In this document: positions 6,323 through 8,149 of the stretch, piece by piece
Position numbering within the stretch: the first letter of the stretch is position 1
How the letters are laid out: every line of letters starts with the position of its first letter
Assembly (NCBI GenBank): GCA_012511485.1
Contig: JAAZFZ010000026.1
Coordinates: 1-8,149, forward strand
Source: Clostridiales bacterium
GTDB taxonomy: Bacteria > Bacillota > Clostridia > Oscillospirales > Acutalibacteraceae
DNA: 8,149 bases
Direction: 5' to 3'
Position numbers and translations under genes: made by a program
Notes under the pieces: model-generated
The model's input: the letters and a program-made list of their open reading frames with translations, nothing else
The model's database searches: none
Told to the model about the DNA's origin: nothing

Positions 6323-7450
6323 ATGAAGAATCTGTTTTACAAATTTTTTTCTCTAATATTCATACTTTGCCGGTTTTTTAAAGTTAAAGATGGCAGGGTT
6401 GCACTTTTGTCGCCCCACAATGCCGGCTTTCATGACTCTCTGGGCGAGGTCGCTAAGGCACTAGAAGAAAAAGGCGGTTTTGAAATAAAATATATCAACG
6501 GGCAGGATTTAAAATCGTTTTCCAAGGCGTTAAGGTTTTTCACTGTCAATGCATTTTATCTTGCAACCTCAAAATATATTTTTATGAATGACAATTTCAT
6601 GCCTATGGCGGATTTGAATTTTGCAAAAGATGCCGTGATAACTCAGCTATGGCACGCAGAGGGTGCATTTAAAAAATTCAGCCTTTCTGTCAGTCAGACC
6701 GAAAGAGTACGCAACAGGGTAATTGAGGGCAACAAAAAGCTTACATATGTAATTTGCTCATCTCCGAATATTGTGACGATATATGCAGAGGCTTTCGGTG
6801 TCGAAAGGTGTCAAGTTTTACCGCTCGGCTCACCGAGAACCGATTACTTCTTTGAGAACCATGACCTTGATGCTGTCAGGGAGAAGTTTGACACGGCTTA
6901 CCCGGAGTGCAGAGGCAAAAAACTCATTCTCTATGCCCCGACCTTCCGTGATGATCCCCGGGAGGATGAAAAGCTCCTTGAGAGCTTTGATTTTAAAAAA
7001 TTCAACATTGAATTCGGCGATGAATATGCTTTGCTGCTCAGGCTTCATCCCCAGATTCACTCTGCAAATCAAAAAGCAGACGGGGCAACGGATGTCACCT
7101 GCTACCCGAATGTCAGTGAGCTGATTCTTCTTTGCGATTTACTTATTACGGATTACTCCTCAATTTGTATGGATTTTGCCTTGCTTAACAAGCCCTCATG
7201 TTTTTATGCCTTTGACCTTGAAAGCTATGAGGAGTCAAGGCAGTTCTATTTCGATTATGAGGAATATGTCCCCGGCGCTGTTGCAAAAAGCTTCAATGAA
7301 CTCATTCAAATAATAAAGAGCGAGAATTTTAAAACAGAAAAAGCAGAAAACTTCAGGCTTTTCAACTTCGGCAATGCAGATGGAAAAGCGACACAAAGAG
7401 TGGTTGAAAAAGTATTAAATGAATCAAAAATATCACCTGACGATGCATAG
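6323..7450 (+). CDS. CDP-glycerol/CDP-ribitol polyol-phosphate transferase (TagB/TarF/TagF family), 375 aa
   Basis: A membrane-associated enzyme that transfers glycerol or ribitol phosphate from the CDP-polyol to a lipid-linked acceptor on the cytoplasmic face. The N-terminus has a hydrophobic anchor-like stretch (about 4-19). Family motifs in order are QLWHAEGAFKKF (108-119, conserved His111), LGSPRTDYFF (168-177), LYAPTFRDD (203-211), LLRLHPQ (238-244, conserved His242), LLITDYSSICMDF (273-285), KPSCFYAFD (290-298) and RQFYFDYEEY (306-315). The length (375 aa) is close to TagB/TarF single-unit enzymes and well short of TagF or TarL polymerases, so it may act as a primase or modifying enzyme; this is inference. 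CDP-ribitol is a plausible donor given tarI and tarJ upstream. The ATG at 6323 has only GGGG (6311-6314) as a ribosome binding site, and no in-frame ATG, GTG or TTG lies between it and the upstream stop at 6266. Confidence 0.9.
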   Translation: MKNLFYKFFSLIFILCRFFKVKDGRVALLSPHNAGFHDSLGEVAKALEEKGGFEIKYINGQDLKSFSKALRFFTVNAFYLATSKYIFMNDNFMPMADLNFAKDAVITQLWHAEGAFKKFSLSVSQTERVRNRVIEGNKKLTYVICSSPNIVTIYAEAFGVERCQVLPLGSPRTDYFFENHDLDAVREKFDTAYPECRGKKLILYAPTFRDDPREDEKLLESFDFKKFNIEFGDEYALLLRLHPQIHSANQKADGATDVTCYPNVSELILLCDLLITDYSSICMDFALLNKPSCFYAFDLESYEESRQFYFDYEEYVPGAVAKSFNELIQIIKSENFKTEKAENFRLFNFGNADGKATQRVVEKVLNESKISPDDA

Positions 7451-7462
7451 CATGGCAGGTGA
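7426..7462 (-). terminator. Rho-independent terminator of spoVAE, overlapping the end of the convergent gene
   Basis: TCACCTG (7433-7439) pairs with CAGGTGA (7456-7462), and an inner ATGC/GCAT stem (7443-7446 with 7450-7453) continues the helix. Read on the - strand, the stem is followed by TATTTTT (7432-7426), a good U-tract. On the + strand no T-run follows. It begins 36 bases after the spoVAE stop, and the hairpin contains the stop codon of the convergent phosphotransferase gene. Confidence 0.7.
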
Positions 7463-7497
7463 ATTACTGTATCCGCCGATATTGATGGATATGCCTG

Positions 7498-7863
7498 TTA
7501 TTTTTCCTTTGGCTCTGCTAGCAGTGAGGCTATAAGCCCGGACATTACCGCAGCGGTTATTCCCGCAGCACCGGCTGTGAGGGGGCCTGTGATTACTCCT
7601 AGCAGCCCGTCCTTTGCTATTGCCTCCTTTGTTCCCTTTGCAAGCAATGCTCCAAAGCCCGTCAGTGGGACGGTAGCACCTGCTCCTGCCCAATCCACCA
7701 GCGGCTTATATACACCGATAGCTCCGAGAATAACGCCTATACATACATACATTACAAGAATTCTGCCGGGGGTCAGCTTTGTTGTGTCAATAATGATTTG
7801 ACCAATTCCGCAAATAAGTCCGCCAATAAGAAAAGCTTTAAGCAAACTCATAAATATATCCAT
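7498..7863 (-). CDS. spoVAE: Stage V sporulation protein AE (SpoVAE/SpoVAEb), 121 aa
   Basis: A small integral membrane protein of the SpoVA channel, which moves dipicolinic acid into the forespore during sporulation and out during germination; it acts in the spore inner membrane. The sequence is strongly typical: AFLIGGLICGIGQ (10-22), DTTKLTPGRILV (26-37), GAIGVYKPLVDWAGAGATVP (47-66), LTGFG (67-71), LAKG (74-77), and a closing GLLGVITGPLTAGAAGITAA (86-105). Hydrophobic segments lie near 6-25, 34-54, 57-75 and 95-116. The ATG at 7863 has GGTGA only three bases upstream. The in-frame ATG at 7851 would give 117 aa, nearer the usual length, so the start is uncertain by four codons. No spoVAC or spoVAD is adjacent, unlike the usual spoVAC-D-E order. 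Confidence 0.93.
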   Translation of the reverse strand: MDIFMSLLKAFLIGGLICGIGQIIIDTTKLTPGRILVMYVCIGVILGAIGVYKPLVDWAGAGATVPLTGFGALLAKGTKEAIAKDGLLGVITGPLTAGAAGITAAVMSGLIASLLAEPKEK

Positions 7864-7895
7864 ACATCACCAATCCCATAATAAGTTGACGGTTT

Positions 7896-7924
7896 TATTA
7901 TCTGTAAGGGCTTATAAATTATTC
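7896..7924 (-). promoter_or_regulatory. Candidate sigma-G (forespore) promoter of spoVAE
   Basis: Read on the - strand, GAATA (7924-7920) is followed after 17 bases by GATAATA (7902-7896). This matches the Bacillus sigma-G pattern (GMATR, about 17-18 bases, CATWMTA) at all positions but the first base of the -10. The predicted start, near 7889, would leave a 5' leader of about 25 bases. spoVA genes are known sigma-G targets. The GATAAT hexamer also resembles a sigma-A -10, but no TTGACA-like -35 lies at the right distance. Confidence 0.6.
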
Positions 7925-7934
7925 CGCTTTAAGT

Positions 7935-7961
7935 AAAAAAACGAGCGGATAAACACCGCTC
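7935..7961 (-). terminator. Rho-independent terminator (second of a tandem pair)
   Basis: GAGCGG (7943-7948) pairs with CCGCTC (7956-7961) around a seven-base loop. On the - strand the stem is followed by G and seven Ts (7941-7935). It lies between the Asn/Gln-rich gene and the spoVAE promoter, acting as a second stop for transcripts coming from the right. Confidence 0.8.
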
Positions 7962-7978
7962 CTGTGTAGCTCTGAAAC

Positions 7979-8020
7979 AAAAAAAATAAAAATTCACGGG
8001 CAGTTGACGCAACTGCCCGT
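7979..8020 (-). terminator. Strong Rho-independent terminator after the Asn/Gln-rich gene
   Basis: A perfect 11-bp stem, 7996-8006 with 8010-8020 (ACGGGCAGTTG/CAACTGCCCGT), has a three-base loop. On the - strand it is followed by GAA, TTTTT, A and eight Ts (7995-7979). It starts 23 bases after the stop codon at 8044-8046. On the + strand ATACATTTTT follows, so some bidirectional action is possible, though much weaker. Confidence 0.88.
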
Positions 8021-8043
8021 ATACATTTTTGACAAAACCTGCC

Positions 8044-8149
8044 TTAGAAATCTTCGTTATCCCTTCTTTTCTGGTCCTGATTGAGCCTGTTCCTGTTCTG
8101 ATTATTGTTCTGGTTGTTCCTGTTCTGGTTGTTATTGTTTTGGTTGTTC
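8044..8149 (-). CDS. C-terminal end of an Asn/Gln-rich protein (partial; unrecognised)
   Basis: Reading the - strand back from TAA (complement of 8044-8046) gives an open frame of 34 codons running off the right edge, so the start is not visible. About the first 20 residues are almost only Asn and Gln with scattered Arg (for example NNQNNNNQNRNN), and the tail is charged: RLNQDQKRRDNEDF. Asn codons are mixed AAC/AAT and nearly all Gln codons are CAG, so the repeat is in the protein rather than a simple DNA tandem array. A strong terminator follows at the expected distance, which supports this being a real gene end. Such low-complexity tails occur in some spore coat and surface proteins, and the spoVAE neighbour makes a sporulation role conceivable. 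That is only inference, and I do not recognise the protein. Confidence 0.6.
   Translation of the reverse strand, partial: NNQNNNNQNRNNQNNNQNRNRLNQDQKRRDNEDF

Noticed and set aside
7467..7505. A possible + strand terminator: TATCC (7470-7474) pairing with GGATA (7487-7491), with a T-run at 7498-7505.
   Set aside because: The stem is only five good pairs with a 12-base loop, and the T-run starts six bases after it. It is too weak to call.
7577..7801. A 74-codon + strand reading frame opposite spoVAE.
   Set aside because: It is antisense to a clearly conserved gene, and its Pro/Ser/Ala-rich translation is a by-product of the spoVAE codons.
8085..8149. Repeated GTTCTGGTTGTT-like units on the + strand that could suggest a tandem DNA repeat or CRISPR-like array.
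   Set aside because: The unit length varies and no spacers exist. The pattern is explained by Asn, Gln and Arg codons of the - strand protein tail.

Overview
The window looks like chromosomal DNA from a spore-forming, low-to-moderate-GC Firmicute, most likely an anaerobic member of the class Clostridia. Three things point there. The + strand carries a surface-polymer operon of teichoic-acid type, with recognisable tarI and tarJ homologues. The genes are tightly packed, with AGGAG-type ribosome binding sites. The - strand carries spoVAE, a gene found only in endospore formers. The species cannot be named from the sequence.

Layout. Positions 3-6183 form one run of seven + strand genes with overlaps or short gaps: two family-2 glycosyltransferases, an ABC-2 polysaccharide export permease and its ATPase (TagG/TagH or Wzm/Wzt type), tarI, tarJ, and a third family-2 glycosyltransferase with an apparent degenerate second GT-A domain. 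A 139-base gap containing several hairpins follows, then an eighth + strand gene (6323-7450) for a CDP-glycerol/CDP-ribitol phosphotransferase of the TagB/TarF/TagF family. The operon enters from the left edge of the window, so its promoter and first genes are not visible.

Together these genes describe one pathway. TarJ reduces ribulose 5-phosphate to ribitol 5-phosphate and TarI activates it to CDP-ribitol. The phosphotransferase would place polyol phosphate on a lipid-linked glycan built by the glycosyltransferases, and the ABC transporter would flip the product across the membrane. The polymer is therefore probably a ribitol-phosphate-containing wall teichoic acid or capsule-like polysaccharide. 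Its exact structure cannot be read from the sequence.

From 7426 to the right edge everything I recognise is on the - strand and converges on the operon. spoVAE (7498-7863) has a candidate sigma-G promoter upstream and a hairpin/U-tract terminator that overlaps the 3' end of the phosphotransferase gene. Upstream of spoVAE, two tandem - strand terminators close off another gene, of which only the last 34 codons lie in the window. That gene encodes a strikingly Asn/Gln-rich tail.

I found no tRNA, rRNA, CRISPR array, insertion sequence or attachment site. No wholly new system is evident. The points most worth a second look are the two-domain glycosyltransferase, the stand-alone spoVAE unit, the Asn/Gln-rich partial protein, and the mutually exclusive hairpins ahead of the phosphotransferase gene.
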